This document shows, piece after piece, positions 1 to 6,322 of a DNA stretch of 12,687 nt. Made by a program: the position numbers and the translations under genes. Within the stretch, counting starts at the first letter, position 1; every line of letters starts with the position of its first letter. The notes below the pieces were generated by a model. It saw nothing but the letters and a program-made list of their open reading frames with translations, did not search any database and was not told the DNA's origin. The stretch is from Candidatus Saccharimonadota bacterium (GTDB lineage: Bacteria > Patescibacteriota > Saccharimonadia > Saccharimonadales > Saccharimonadaceae), in contig JAFWHP010000005.1 of the NCBI GenBank assembly GCA_017515125.1, positions 1 through 12,687 of the forward strand, written 5' to 3'.

Positions 1-1
1 A

Positions 2-940
2 GAGCTTCTTAAATTGAAGGATTCGCATCCGATAGTAAGCAAAATAATGGAATATCGAGAAGCTTCGAAGTTGCTTGGTACTTATATAATACCAATGCCG
101 GAATTAGCTGATGCGGAGGGGAGAATACATACGACTTTTACGCAAAATGTAACGGCGACGGGACGATTATCGTCGAAGGATCCGAATTTGCAAAATATTC
201 CTGTAAGAACTGGAGAAGGGAAGAGAATTAGAACTGGTTTTGTGGCGCCTGAGGGCAGAGTGTTGGTGTCGGCAGACTATTCGCAATTTGAGTTAAGGCT
301 TGCAGCGGTTTTGGCGGGAGATAAACCTTTGATTGATGGTTTTAATCAAAACGTGGATATTCATACTAAGACGGCGTCCGAAGCTTTTGGGGTGCCTTTT
401 GATGAAGTGACGAAGGAACAAAGGCGAGCGGCGAAGGCGATTAATTTTGGAATTATTTATGGGATGAGTCTGAATGGATTAGTAGAAGCAACAGGGATGA
501 GCTATGCGGAGGCTAAGAATTTCATGGATAATTATCGAAAAATTCGAGCGCCGATTATGCAGTACATGGAGCAGACTTTAGCGCACGCTCGCGAGAAGGG
601 TTATGTTGAGACGTATTACGGGCGGCGTAGACCTACTCCGGACGTTAGGTCGTCGAATTTCGTAATACGGCAGGCGGCGGAGCGAGCAGCCTCGAATATG
701 CCGATCCAGGGGACGGAAGCGGATTTGATGAAGAGAACAATGATTGAGATTGATCGCGTTTTGCCGGATGGAGCAAAGCTTGTGATGCAGGTGCATGATT
801 CTTTGATCGTGGAATGTGACGAGGGGATGACTGAAACGGTGGCGGATATTCTAAAAACAAAGATGGAGGGGGTGGCGCCGGAATTAGAGATTAAATTGGC
901 GGTAGAAGTGACGGTGGGGAAGAATTGGGGCGAACTGTAA
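2..940 (+). CDS. polA: DNA polymerase I, C-terminal polymerase domain (5' end outside window)
   Basis: Family A DNA polymerase, used in repair synthesis and Okazaki fragment maturation. The frame is open from base 2 with no stop upstream, so this is the last ~312 residues; the N-terminal exonuclease domains lie outside the window. The polymerase motifs are visible in order: motif A DYSQFELR (codons from 275), motif B RRAAKAINFGIIYG (O-helix, with the Arg, Lys and Phe of the family), then TPIQG-like MPIQGTEAD, and motif C QVHDSLIVE (HDS at 794-802). Both catalytic aspartates are present. Two positions are unusual: Phe replaces the Ile of DYSQIELR, and Ser replaces the Glu of the usual HDE. The gene ends in a stop built into a terminator stem. 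Family identity is certain; the consequence of the two substitutions is inference. Confidence 0.97.
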   Translation, partial: ELLKLKDSHPIVSKIMEYREASKLLGTYIIPMPELADAEGRIHTTFTQNVTATGRLSSKDPNLQNIPVRTGEGKRIRTGFVAPEGRVLVSADYSQFELRLAAVLAGDKPLIDGFNQNVDIHTKTASEAFGVPFDEVTKEQRRAAKAINFGIIYGMSLNGLVEATGMSYAEAKNFMDNYRKIRAPIMQYMEQTLAHAREKGYVETYYGRRRPTPDVRSSNFVIRQAAERAASNMPIQGTEADLMKRTMIEIDRVLPDGAKLVMQVHDSLIVECDEGMTETVADILKTKMEGVAPELEIKLAVEVTVGKNWGEL

Positions 941-967
941 AAACAGACCGGATGACGGTCTGTTTTT
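939..967. terminator. Bidirectional intrinsic terminator between polA and the leftward glycyl-radical-like gene
   Basis: The arms at 939-950 and 956-967 form a perfect 12-bp stem (core ACAGACCG / CGGTCTGT) around the loop GATGA. There is an A-run on one side and T5 (963-967) on the other, so it can end transcription from both directions. It starts inside the polA stop codon. Confidence 0.9.
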
Positions 968-990
968 AGAAAGAAGTTTACTGGATTATT

Positions 991-1431
991 TTAGGCGTTG
1001 GCGTAGGCGATATTTTGAGCCATGGCTTGAGTTTCGAGAGCAACTAGGCGCTCGGCATCATCAATCGCAGAATTGACGCAATGCTTGACGCGGGCTTTTT
1101 CTTCGGCTTTTTTGGCATCATTCCAACGATCTAGAGTGCCAACTAAATAGCCAGTAATGCGGCGAAGGCGTTCGAATTTGCCTTCGTCGAACCATTCGGA
1201 ATGATCGGAGAAATATTCTTTCATGGTTTTGTCGTCAGACTTAGCGCCGATTAATTTCATGCCGATTTCGACAAGGCAAGAAACGTGCATGGTTTCGTAT
1301 TGATCGTATTCTTTCAGGGCTTCTTTGATATCTTTTTCAGAAACTTTAGCGTATTTTGAGAGAGATTTTTCGAACCTTTTAATGTCGAAGTTTTCGATTT
1401 CGTTTTGGTTGTGGTAAATGATTTTTTTCAC
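991..1431 (-). CDS. Small protein with NrdD-type C-terminal glycyl-radical motif and possible ATP-cone-like N-terminus
   Basis: 146 residues from the GTG at 1431-1429. This start is preferred over the ATG at 1461 because AAAGGAAA sits 2-9 nt before it, while the ATG lies only a few bases after the predicted transcription start. The C-terminal half contains RRITGYLVGTLDRWNDAKKA followed by RVKH. This matches the C-terminal segment of class III anaerobic ribonucleotide reductase as I recall it in E. coli NrdD (RRVCGYL, then FNAGK, then RVKH). The candidate radical glycine is Gly94. The N-terminal ~65 residues (FDIKRFEKSL...VSEKDIKE) resemble a degenerate ATP-cone, but without its KR(D/N)G motif. 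The ~500-residue catalytic barrel and the CxxC zinc pairs of NrdD are absent; only two Cys occur. It could be a stand-alone radical or regulatory subunit for NrdD, analogous to YfiD/GrcA for pyruvate formate-lyase, or a non-radical relative. The gene is certain; the function is tentative. Confidence 0.6.
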   Translation of the reverse strand: MKKIIYHNQNEIENFDIKRFEKSLSKYAKVSEKDIKEALKEYDQYETMHVSCLVEIGMKLIGAKSDDKTMKEYFSDHSEWFDEGKFERLRRITGYLVGTLDRWNDAKKAEEKARVKHCVNSAIDDAERLVALETQAMAQNIAYANA

Positions 1432-1472
1432 AATTTCCTTTCGTTTTAAGTTTATAAGCATTACCTAAGTAT

Positions 1473-1501
1473 ATTATAGGCGCTAAATGTGGGGGTGTCA
1501 A
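1473..1501 (-). promoter_or_regulatory. Consensus sigma70-type promoter of the glycyl-radical-like gene
   Basis: On the minus strand TTGACA (1501-1496), a 17-bp spacer, then TATAAT (1478-1473). Both hexamers are perfect. The expected transcription start is near 1466, giving a leader of ~35 nt to the GTG start. Confidence 0.85.
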
Positions 1502-1528
1502 GTGGGTTTTTGACACTAAATATGGTTT
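1480..1528. promoter_or_regulatory. Pair of NrdR-box-like operators overlapping the promoter
   Basis: Two 16-bp sites, 1480-1495 and 1513-1528, share CRCTAAATRTGG and are 33 bp apart, about three helical turns. The upstream site ACACTAAATATGGTTT matches 13 of 16 positions of the recalled NrdR consensus ACACWATATATWGTGT; the other matches about 9. One fills the -10/-35 spacer and the other lies just upstream of -35, so binding would block RNA polymerase. An inverted repeat GTGTCAA/TTGACAC (1495-1501, 1510-1516) also overlaps the -35. The direct repeat is seen in the sequence; the assignment to NrdR is inference. Confidence 0.45.
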
Positions 1529-1624
1529 TTTGGGCGCGCTTAATTCCTATAAAAATACCATAGCAAATGCTCTTTAGATAATAAATCCCCAGTCTATCTT
1601 TACCGGTATTATTTGACAGAAGTG

Positions 1625-1633
1625 TGGTAGAAT
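1625..1633 (+). promoter_or_regulatory. Extended -10 promoter for a leaderless transcript of the 1640 gene
   Basis: TGG-TAGAAT (extended -10 form) ends 6 nt before the ATG at 1640, which puts the expected +1 at or next to the A of the start codon. There is no Shine-Dalgarno sequence and no -35 at the right spacing. Confidence 0.6.
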
Positions 1634-1639
1634 AGAGAT

Positions 1640-2278
1640 ATGCCTGGTTGGAATATACATTTAGAGGCTGGGGAGAGGGTGGCTCGGCGGTTGAAGTTTT
1701 CTGGAATGAAGCGGAAAGATTTTTTGGCAGGGTGCGTATTGCCAGATATTAATAATGGCTATATAAATCGTGTGAAGAAGAAAAAGCTACATGAAGAGAC
1801 ACATTATGCTTATGACCAGAAGAGTTCGTTGAATTTTTATGCTGAGAATCGAGACAAGATTCGAGAAAGGGACCCGATTTTTTTGGGGTATTTGTTTCAT
1901 CTTTATGTTGACGGGTTTTTTAACTACGATTTTTACCGGACGATTAAGCGGGATAAATTAGGGGAGGGGCTAGACCATGTTCAGAAGCGGAAAATAAAGC
2001 ATCATGATTTTTGGTTGTTCGATACGATGTTTCATCATACGCTTCGGGTGAAGCCGGAGGAGCTTGAGGATTTGGCAAAGAGAGCGAGCGAGGTGAGCGC
2101 GGCGGAGATTACAGCGGAGGATTTGGCGGATGTAGAGAGGATTTTGGTTGAGGATAATTTGAACGACGAGCTTAAAGGACAGAAATATCAGTTTTATACA
2201 CAGGAAAGGCTAGATAATTTGTTGGAGGATGCGATTGATAGTTTTATGAATGATTATGTAAAGGGGAATAATGCCTGA
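1640..2278 (+). CDS. Metal-dependent hydrolase-like protein (zinc-dependent phospholipase C-like pattern)
   Basis: 212 residues, first gene of an operon with mutM and holA. The residue pattern resembles the helical zinc-dependent phospholipase C / S1-P1 nuclease-like family: His7 near the N-terminus, LAGCVLPDI (Asp36), a HEETHYAYD cluster (His51, His55, Asp59) and FHLYVDGFFN (His87 and Asp91, an H-x3-D motif). There is no signal peptide, so it is probably cytoplasmic, unlike the secreted toxins of that family. The C-terminal third is charged and helical without recognised motifs. The ATG at 1640 is chosen because a -10 hexamer lies 6 nt upstream (leaderless). The last 8 bp overlap the start of mutM (ATGCCTGA), suggesting coupled translation. 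Substrate unknown; the family match is by pattern only. Confidence 0.6.
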   Translation: MPGWNIHLEAGERVARRLKFSGMKRKDFLAGCVLPDINNGYINRVKKKKLHEETHYAYDQKSSLNFYAENRDKIRERDPIFLGYLFHLYVDGFFNYDFYRTIKRDKLGEGLDHVQKRKIKHHDFWLFDTMFHHTLRVKPEELEDLAKRASEVSAAEITAEDLADVERILVEDNLNDELKGQKYQFYTQERLDNLLEDAIDSFMNDYVKGNNA

Positions 2279-3137
2279 ATTGCCGGAAGTGGAAACGATT
2301 AGGCGGGGGCTAATGCGATTTATCAAGGGGAAGAAGCTGGTGCGAACGGAGGTTTTTTGTGAGAAATCGTTTGTGGGGGAGCCGGTCTATGGAAAAATAG
2401 TCGATATTAGAAGATTTGGGAAGGCGCTAGTTATTGATCTTTTGGGCGGATTTTCTTTAATGATACATTTGAGAATGACTGGGCAATTGATTTTTCAGGG
2501 AGAGGAGCGATTTGCGGGAGGACATCCGAATGAAAATTTTGTGGATAGGTTGCCAAATAAACAGACGCGGGTTGCACTTTATTTTGATGACGGGGTACTG
2601 TATTTTAATGACCAGAGAAAGTTTGGATTTATTAAAGTGCTTTTAACGGATGACGTGGAAAAAGATGAGTTTATTCGGAAGCTTGCTAAAGAGCCATGGG
2701 AAATGAGTGCGGAGGAATTTTATGAGAAATTGCAGCGGCATAAATTGGCTTTAATAAAAGCGGTAATTTTAGATCAAACGGTGGTGGCTGGACTAGGGAA
2801 TATCTATGCGGATGAGGCGTTGTTTTTGGCGGGGATACACCCAGCGCAAAGGTGTGGGGAAATTGGTTGTTTGGAGGCGGAGAGGTTATTGGGCGCCGCG
2901 AGAGAAGTAATGGATAAATCGATTGAGGCCGGAGGCTCGACGATGGCGACTTATGTTAAAGCGGACGGCACACGAGGAGATTATTTGGAGAGTTTTGCAC
3001 AAGTTTTCCACAGGCAGGGAAAGCCATGTATGAGATGCGGGACGAAGATTGTGAAGATTAAAGTAGCGGGGCGTGGGACACATATTTGTCCGAAGTGTCA
3101 GGTTTTGAAGAATGAGTTAAAGGAGGAAAATGATTAG
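2271..3137 (+). CDS. mutM: Formamidopyrimidine-DNA glycosylase (Fpg/MutM)
   Basis: Bifunctional base-excision-repair enzyme that removes 8-oxoguanine and formamidopyrimidines and cleaves the abasic strand. 288 residues, slightly longer than the usual ~270. It has MPELPEVETIRRGL at the N-terminus (Pro2 the Schiff-base nucleophile, Glu3), the conserved beta-strand Lys51, HLRMTGQL (intercalating Met), NDQRKFG (Arg/Phe wedge), AGLGNIYADEALF (Asn177, phosphate contact), and a C-terminal zinc finger with Cys253, Cys256, Cys273 and Cys276 around GRGTHICPKCQ. An insertion of roughly 15 residues follows LIFQGEERF. The start overlaps the upstream gene by 8 bp and is preceded by AAGGGG; the end overlaps holA by 8 bp. 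All catalytic residues are present, so it is likely active. Confidence 0.97.
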   Translation: MPELPEVETIRRGLMRFIKGKKLVRTEVFCEKSFVGEPVYGKIVDIRRFGKALVIDLLGGFSLMIHLRMTGQLIFQGEERFAGGHPNENFVDRLPNKQTRVALYFDDGVLYFNDQRKFGFIKVLLTDDVEKDEFIRKLAKEPWEMSAEEFYEKLQRHKLALIKAVILDQTVVAGLGNIYADEALFLAGIHPAQRCGEIGCLEAERLLGAAREVMDKSIEAGGSTMATYVKADGTRGDYLESFAQVFHRQGKPCMRCGTKIVKIKVAGRGTHICPKCQVLKNELKEEND

Positions 3138-3735
3138 GATTTTTACTGGCGAAGATAGGATTGCGGCGAAAAAGGAAATTGAGAAGATTTTGGGCGAAGG
3201 CTACGAGGTGGTAGACGGCGCTGATATTGAAGTAACGGATTTGCCGACGGTGCTGATGGGCAATTCTTTGTTTGAAGAAAAAAGACGAGTTTTGATTCGG
3301 GATTTGGGGGCGAATAAGGCGGCTTTTGACAAGTTACCGAAATATTTGGAGTCGCCACACGAAATTGTGATTTGGGAAACAAAACTAGATAAGCGATCGG
3401 CTGGATATAAGGCGATTAAGGACAAAGTGGTAATTCGAGAGTTTGCATTGCCTAAAAAAATGAACTATGGGGCAGTATTTAATATATTTGGGATAGCAAA
3501 AAAAGACGGGGCGCGAGCGGTGCAGGAGCTTAGAAAAGTAGAACAAGAGCAGGAACCGATAATGTTTTTGGGGCTGCTGATTTCGCAGGCCTTGAAAGAT
3601 TACAATGCGCGACCTGGTGCTAAAGAAAAGAAGATTTTGAAGGAGTTATCTCGTTTGGATTTGCAAATAAAATCAGCAACCATAGAGCCATGGTTGCTGA
3701 TAGAAGCATTTTTGGTTAGGCTAGCTTTACTTTAG
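3130..3735 (+). CDS. holA: DNA polymerase III subunit delta, short form
   Basis: Clamp-loader subunit that opens the sliding clamp. It has the MIRIFTGEDRIAAKKEIEKIL opening of HolA, the SLFEEKRRVLIRDL segment (clamp-binding helix in known delta subunits), HEIVIWETKLDKRS, and a C-terminal helical collar ending LLIEAFLVRLALL. At 201 residues it is far shorter than the ~330-340 of E. coli or Bacillus, with most of the middle domain reduced. AGGAGG lies 4 nt before the ATG at 3130, and the start overlaps mutM by 8 bp. The 3' end overlaps convergent rpsT by 20 bp; holA next to rpsT is a familiar arrangement in Gram-positive genomes. Good match at both ends; the central reduction is the only doubt. 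Confidence 0.85.
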   Translation: MIRIFTGEDRIAAKKEIEKILGEGYEVVDGADIEVTDLPTVLMGNSLFEEKRRVLIRDLGANKAAFDKLPKYLESPHEIVIWETKLDKRSAGYKAIKDKVVIREFALPKKMNYGAVFNIFGIAKKDGARAVQELRKVEQEQEPIMFLGLLISQALKDYNARPGAKEKKILKELSRLDLQIKSATIEPWLLIEAFLVRLALL

Positions 3736-3970
3736 CGTCTTTGGCGATAGAGTAAAGTTTAGCTTTGCGACGCGAGGCGGTGTTCTTCTTGAGGAGATCT
3801 TTTTTGACGGCTTTATCGTATTCGGATTGAGCCTTTGCTAGAGTTTCCTTAGAAGGGTTAGCCTTGAAAGCTTTTAGGGCGGACTTAATGTCCTTCTTCA
3901 ACTGCTCGTTATGAGCGGTGCGCTTTTCGGCTTGTCTCGCAGCTTTTTTCGCGGATTTAATAATCGGCAT
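3716..3970 (-). CDS. rpsT: 30S ribosomal protein S20
   Basis: Small-subunit protein that binds 16S rRNA early in 30S assembly. 84 residues, the usual length; MPIIKSAKKAARQAEKRTAHN, then a lysine-rich three-helix sequence with NTASRRKAKL near the end, as in S20. AGGAAG lies 6 nt before the ATG. It is read from its own promoter (4038-4010). Its last 20 bp overlap the 3' end of holA on the other strand and no terminator hairpin is seen between the convergent ends, so transcripts may overlap. Confidence 0.97.
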   Translation of the reverse strand: MPIIKSAKKAARQAEKRTAHNEQLKKDIKSALKAFKANPSKETLAKAQSEYDKAVKKDLLKKNTASRRKAKLYSIAKDAKVKLA

Positions 3971-4009
3971 TTATCTTCCTATATAGTTTAAAATTAATGA
4001 CTTTTGTTT

Positions 4010-4038
4010 ATTATAGCGCATTTCCCCTAAAAAGTAAA
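4010..4038 (-). promoter_or_regulatory. Promoter of rpsT
   Basis: Minus-strand TTTACT (4038-4033), 17-bp spacer, perfect TATAAT (4015-4010). Predicted leader is ~33 nt. Confidence 0.7.
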
Positions 4039-4101
4039 GAGGTTATTTGAATTTGGAGTTGCTATTTGGGTGAATTGTGCAAGATGTGGTGCTTGGTATG
4101 T

Positions 4102-4148
4102 TTGACTTGCATTATTTTTATGCTTATGATAATCTAGTAATAGAAAGG
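4102..4148 (+). promoter_or_regulatory. Promoter and ribosome binding site of the DHH-like gene
   Basis: TTGACT (4102-4107), 17-bp spacer, TATGAT (4125-4130), then GAAAGG at 4143-4148, 5 nt before the ATG at 4154. The stretch 4039-4101 between this and the rpsT promoter holds nothing I recognise. Confidence 0.7.
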
Positions 4149-4153
4149 TCAAT

Positions 4154-6100
4154 ATGCCACAAGATAATACAAATACTACAGATAACAATATAATGAATCA
4201 ACCTAATATGGCGCAAACTGTTGGGGCGCCGGGGGATGGGATGCAGGCCGGAATGGCGCAGTTTCCGATACCGGCAAGTGCGGATTCGGGATTGCCTGAA
4301 ATGTCAGATGTAGTTGTGATGCCTGGGGCTGAGACTAGGGAGCCAGAGCCGGTGGTGAGCAAGGCGGTTAGCTCAGATATTAGGACTGAGATTGCAACGA
4401 AGATTGGGGAGGCAAAAAATGTATTAATTGCGCTTTCGGGGGATCCGTCAGTTGACGAATTGGCGGCGGCGATTGGCTTATCTTTATATCTTGACAAAAT
4501 TGGTAAGAGGGCGACGGCGATTTATTCTGGCGCTACTCCGAATGCGTTGGAATTTTTGAAGCCAGAGGAAACTTTTGAAACTTCGGCGGATACTCTGCAG
4601 GATTTTGTGATTGCGATTAATAAGGAAAAGGCGGATCATTTGCGCTATCGGCTAGACGGCGAATATGTAAAAATATACATAACGCCATATAAGCACCGAC
4701 TATCGGCGGATGATTTGGAGTTTTCGTATGGCGATTATAATGTGGATCTTGTAATTGCGCTTGATGTGGCGAATGGAATTGATCTTGATTCGGCGCTGAG
4801 GGAGCATGGGCGAATTATGCATGATGCTTCGATAGTTAATGTAACTACGGCGAATCCTGGGAAATTTGGTGAGCTTGAATGGAGCGACAAGGGTGCTAGC
4901 TCGGTTTCGGAAATGATTGCGAAGTTATTATATGAATTTGGCGGCGACGAGAGGATAGCGAAGGATGAGGCGACGGCGTTTTTGACAGGGATAGTGGCGG
5001 CAACTAATAGATTTTCTAATGCCAAGACGACTCCGGAAACTATGAGGGTTTGTTCGCGATTGATGGAGTCAGGGGCGAATCAGCAATTGGTGGCGCTAAA
5101 TGTGACACTTGATACGGAAAATGAGATATTTAATGAGGCTGATGGGTCGGCCGAGATGCCGTCAGAAGTGGCCGAAGCGGAAAAAGTAGCGACTGAGGAT
5201 TCGACAAAATTGGATGTCGAGCATGAATATGAGCGTAATGCTAGAGAAGAAGAAGCCCGAAAAATGACGGCAGAGATAGAACCTACTATGCCGGTGGCGG
5301 CTCAGGTTGTACCTGGAGATATTGATGAGGCTGCGGCGGGGAATAATGATAATGGGATGAGTAGTGAGGTTGCCAGTCAGGCTGAAATTCCTGCTGCGAA
5401 TGCTGTAACCCAGACTGCTGCTAGTGATGCGACGAGCGCAGAAGTAACCCAGACTGCTACTAATGATGCGACGAGCGCAGAAGCGGAGCCGATTTCGAAA
5501 CCGGACGAAATCAATGCGGATATTACAAAGAAAGAACATACTCTGCTTGAAGACCTGAAGGTTGCCGAAGAAGCTCTATCTCATGCTGGACAAGAGGCGG
5601 TCGAACAGAGTGAAGATGAGAAGTTGCGAATCGAAACACCAGAAAAGGTAATTGAGCCTTCGGCGGGGTTTGACGCGAATAGTAGTATCGAGGAAACTGA
5701 TAAGTATGGAAAGATGCTGAAGGATGCGCTTGATTCGGTTCCTGAGCCGGTGCAGCCGGTTGAGGCGATTATGTCAAAACCTGATGAAGTCGAGAATCCT
5801 GCCGCGGCGAGTGCACCAGCAGTACCTAGTGCGCCAGAGATTAACGGCGTACCGGAAATGAATTTTACTATTCCTGCTGATACGGAGATATTGCCACCGC
5901 CACCTGCGCCACCAGCGCCTGCATTTGGTGGTATGCCAGAAGATACGCAGTCGGTTGGTGCGAGTAGTCAAGCGGAGCCTATTCAGCCGGCGACGCCGGC
6001 GCCGGGGCCGAGTTCATTGGGTGCTCAGCCGGCAATGCAGGACCAAGTCTATTCGGCACAGGAAAATGATCCAAGTGCGTTTAAGATTCCTGGGATGTAG
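4154..6100 (+). CDS. Degenerate DHH-phosphoesterase-like protein with long disordered C-terminal tail
   Basis: 648 residues. Residues ~1-72 are low-complexity. Residues ~75-320 follow the NrnA-type DHH fold order: NVLIALSGDPSVDELAAAIG (motif I; Asp97 and Asp101 but not the usual His), LVIALDVANG (motif II, Asp204), IVNVTTANPGKFGELEW (motif III) and DKGASSVSEMI (motif IV, Asp245). In motif III the catalytic DHH is replaced by Asn-Val-Thr (229-231), so phosphoesterase activity is doubtful. The DHHA1 substrate domain is not recognisable. Residues ~325-648 are Ala/Glu/Pro/Thr-rich and probably disordered, with a tandem 13-residue repeat (418-443) and a proline run near 578-588. No signal peptide or membrane segment. 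It may be a nucleotide-binding or scaffold pseudoenzyme. The gene is certain; the DHH relation is likely; the role is unknown. Confidence 0.75.
   Translation: MPQDNTNTTDNNIMNQPNMAQTVGAPGDGMQAGMAQFPIPASADSGLPEMSDVVVMPGAETREPEPVVSKAVSSDIRTEIATKIGEAKNVLIALSGDPSVDELAAAIGLSLYLDKIGKRATAIYSGATPNALEFLKPEETFETSADTLQDFVIAINKEKADHLRYRLDGEYVKIYITPYKHRLSADDLEFSYGDYNVDLVIALDVANGIDLDSALREHGRIMHDASIVNVTTANPGKFGELEWSDKGASSVSEMIAKLLYEFGGDERIAKDEATAFLTGIVAATNRFSNAKTTPETMRVCSRLMESGANQQLVALNVTLDTENEIFNEADGSAEMPSEVAEAEKVATEDSTKLDVEHEYERNAREEEARKMTAEIEPTMPVAAQVVPGDIDEAAAGNNDNGMSSEVASQAEIPAANAVTQTAASDATSAEVTQTATNDATSAEAEPISKPDEINADITKKEHTLLEDLKVAEEALSHAGQEAVEQSEDEKLRIETPEKVIEPSAGFDANSSIEETDKYGKMLKDALDSVPEPVQPVEAIMSKPDEVENPAAASAPAVPSAPEINGVPEMNFTIPADTEILPPPPAPPAPAFGGMPEDTQSVGASSQAEPIQPATPAPGPSSLGAQPAMQDQVYSAQENDPSAFKIPGM
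5405..5482 (+). repeat. Two tandem 39-bp units inside the DHH-like gene
   Basis: Units 5405-5443 and 5444-5482 differ at only 2 of 39 bases and encode VTQTAASDATSAE and VTQTATNDATSAE. A recent in-frame duplication in the disordered tail. Confidence 0.95.
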
Positions 6101-6131
6101 TTGACTTGCGGTGGTGATTCCGTTATATAAT
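6101..6131 (+). promoter_or_regulatory. Upstream promoter of tRNA-Asp
   Basis: TTGACT (6101-6106) begins directly after the DHH-like stop codon, with TATAAT at 6126-6131. The 19-bp spacer is long, so it is the weaker of the two; TATATA at 6124-6129 gives 17 bp. Confidence 0.45.
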
Positions 6132-6139
6132 GATTTCTC

Positions 6140-6168
6140 TTGAAAATAATTTTAGTTTGGTGTATAAT
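6140..6168 (+). promoter_or_regulatory. Proximal promoter of tRNA-Asp
   Basis: TTGAAA (6140-6145), 17-bp spacer, TATAAT (6163-6168). The tRNA begins 10 nt after the -10 box. Confidence 0.8.
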
Positions 6169-6178
6169 AGGTTTAGGT

Positions 6179-6255
6179 GGATTCGTAGCTCAGTTGGTTA
6201 GAGCGCTGCCCTGTCACGGCAGAGGTCGCGAGTTCGAGTCTCGTCGGATCCGCCA
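6179..6255 (+). tRNA. tRNA-Asp (GTC)
   Basis: 77 nt including an encoded CCA. Acceptor stem GGATTCG/CGGATCC (one G-T pair), D arm AGCTCAGTTGGTTAGAGC, anticodon stem CTGCC/GGCAG around loop CTGTCAC with anticodon GTC, variable loop AGGTC, T arm with loop TTCGAGT, discriminator G as expected for Asp, and CCA at 6253-6255. It is followed by an intrinsic terminator. All stems pair. Confidence 0.97.
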
Positions 6256-6258
6256 TTC

Positions 6259-6279
6259 AAAGGCCCTAAGGGCTTTTTT
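6259..6279 (+). terminator. Intrinsic terminator of tRNA-Asp
   Basis: AAAGGCCC (6259-6266), loop TAA, GGGCTTTT (6270-6277) with one G-T pair, then a T-run to 6279. Confidence 0.88.
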
Positions 6280-6322
6280 CATGCAAAAATAGAGACTCGA
6301 AACTCGGCCTTCTGCCTCGGTG

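Noticed and set aside
1432..1461. ATG at 1461 as the start of the glycyl-radical-like gene (156 residues)
   Set aside because: It is only a few bases from the predicted transcription start and has no good Shine-Dalgarno, whereas the GTG at 1431 has AAAGGAAA upstream and gives a more natural N-terminus.
1613..1618. TTGACA as the -35 of the 1640 promoter
   Set aside because: The spacing to TAGAAT is only 9 bp; it cannot pair with that -10 box and its proper -10 position would fall on the start codon.
5162..5539. Leftward 125-codon frame within the DHH-like gene
   Set aside because: An antisense shadow rich in Arg, Ser and Ile with no ribosome binding site; the plus strand has the continuous coding frame.
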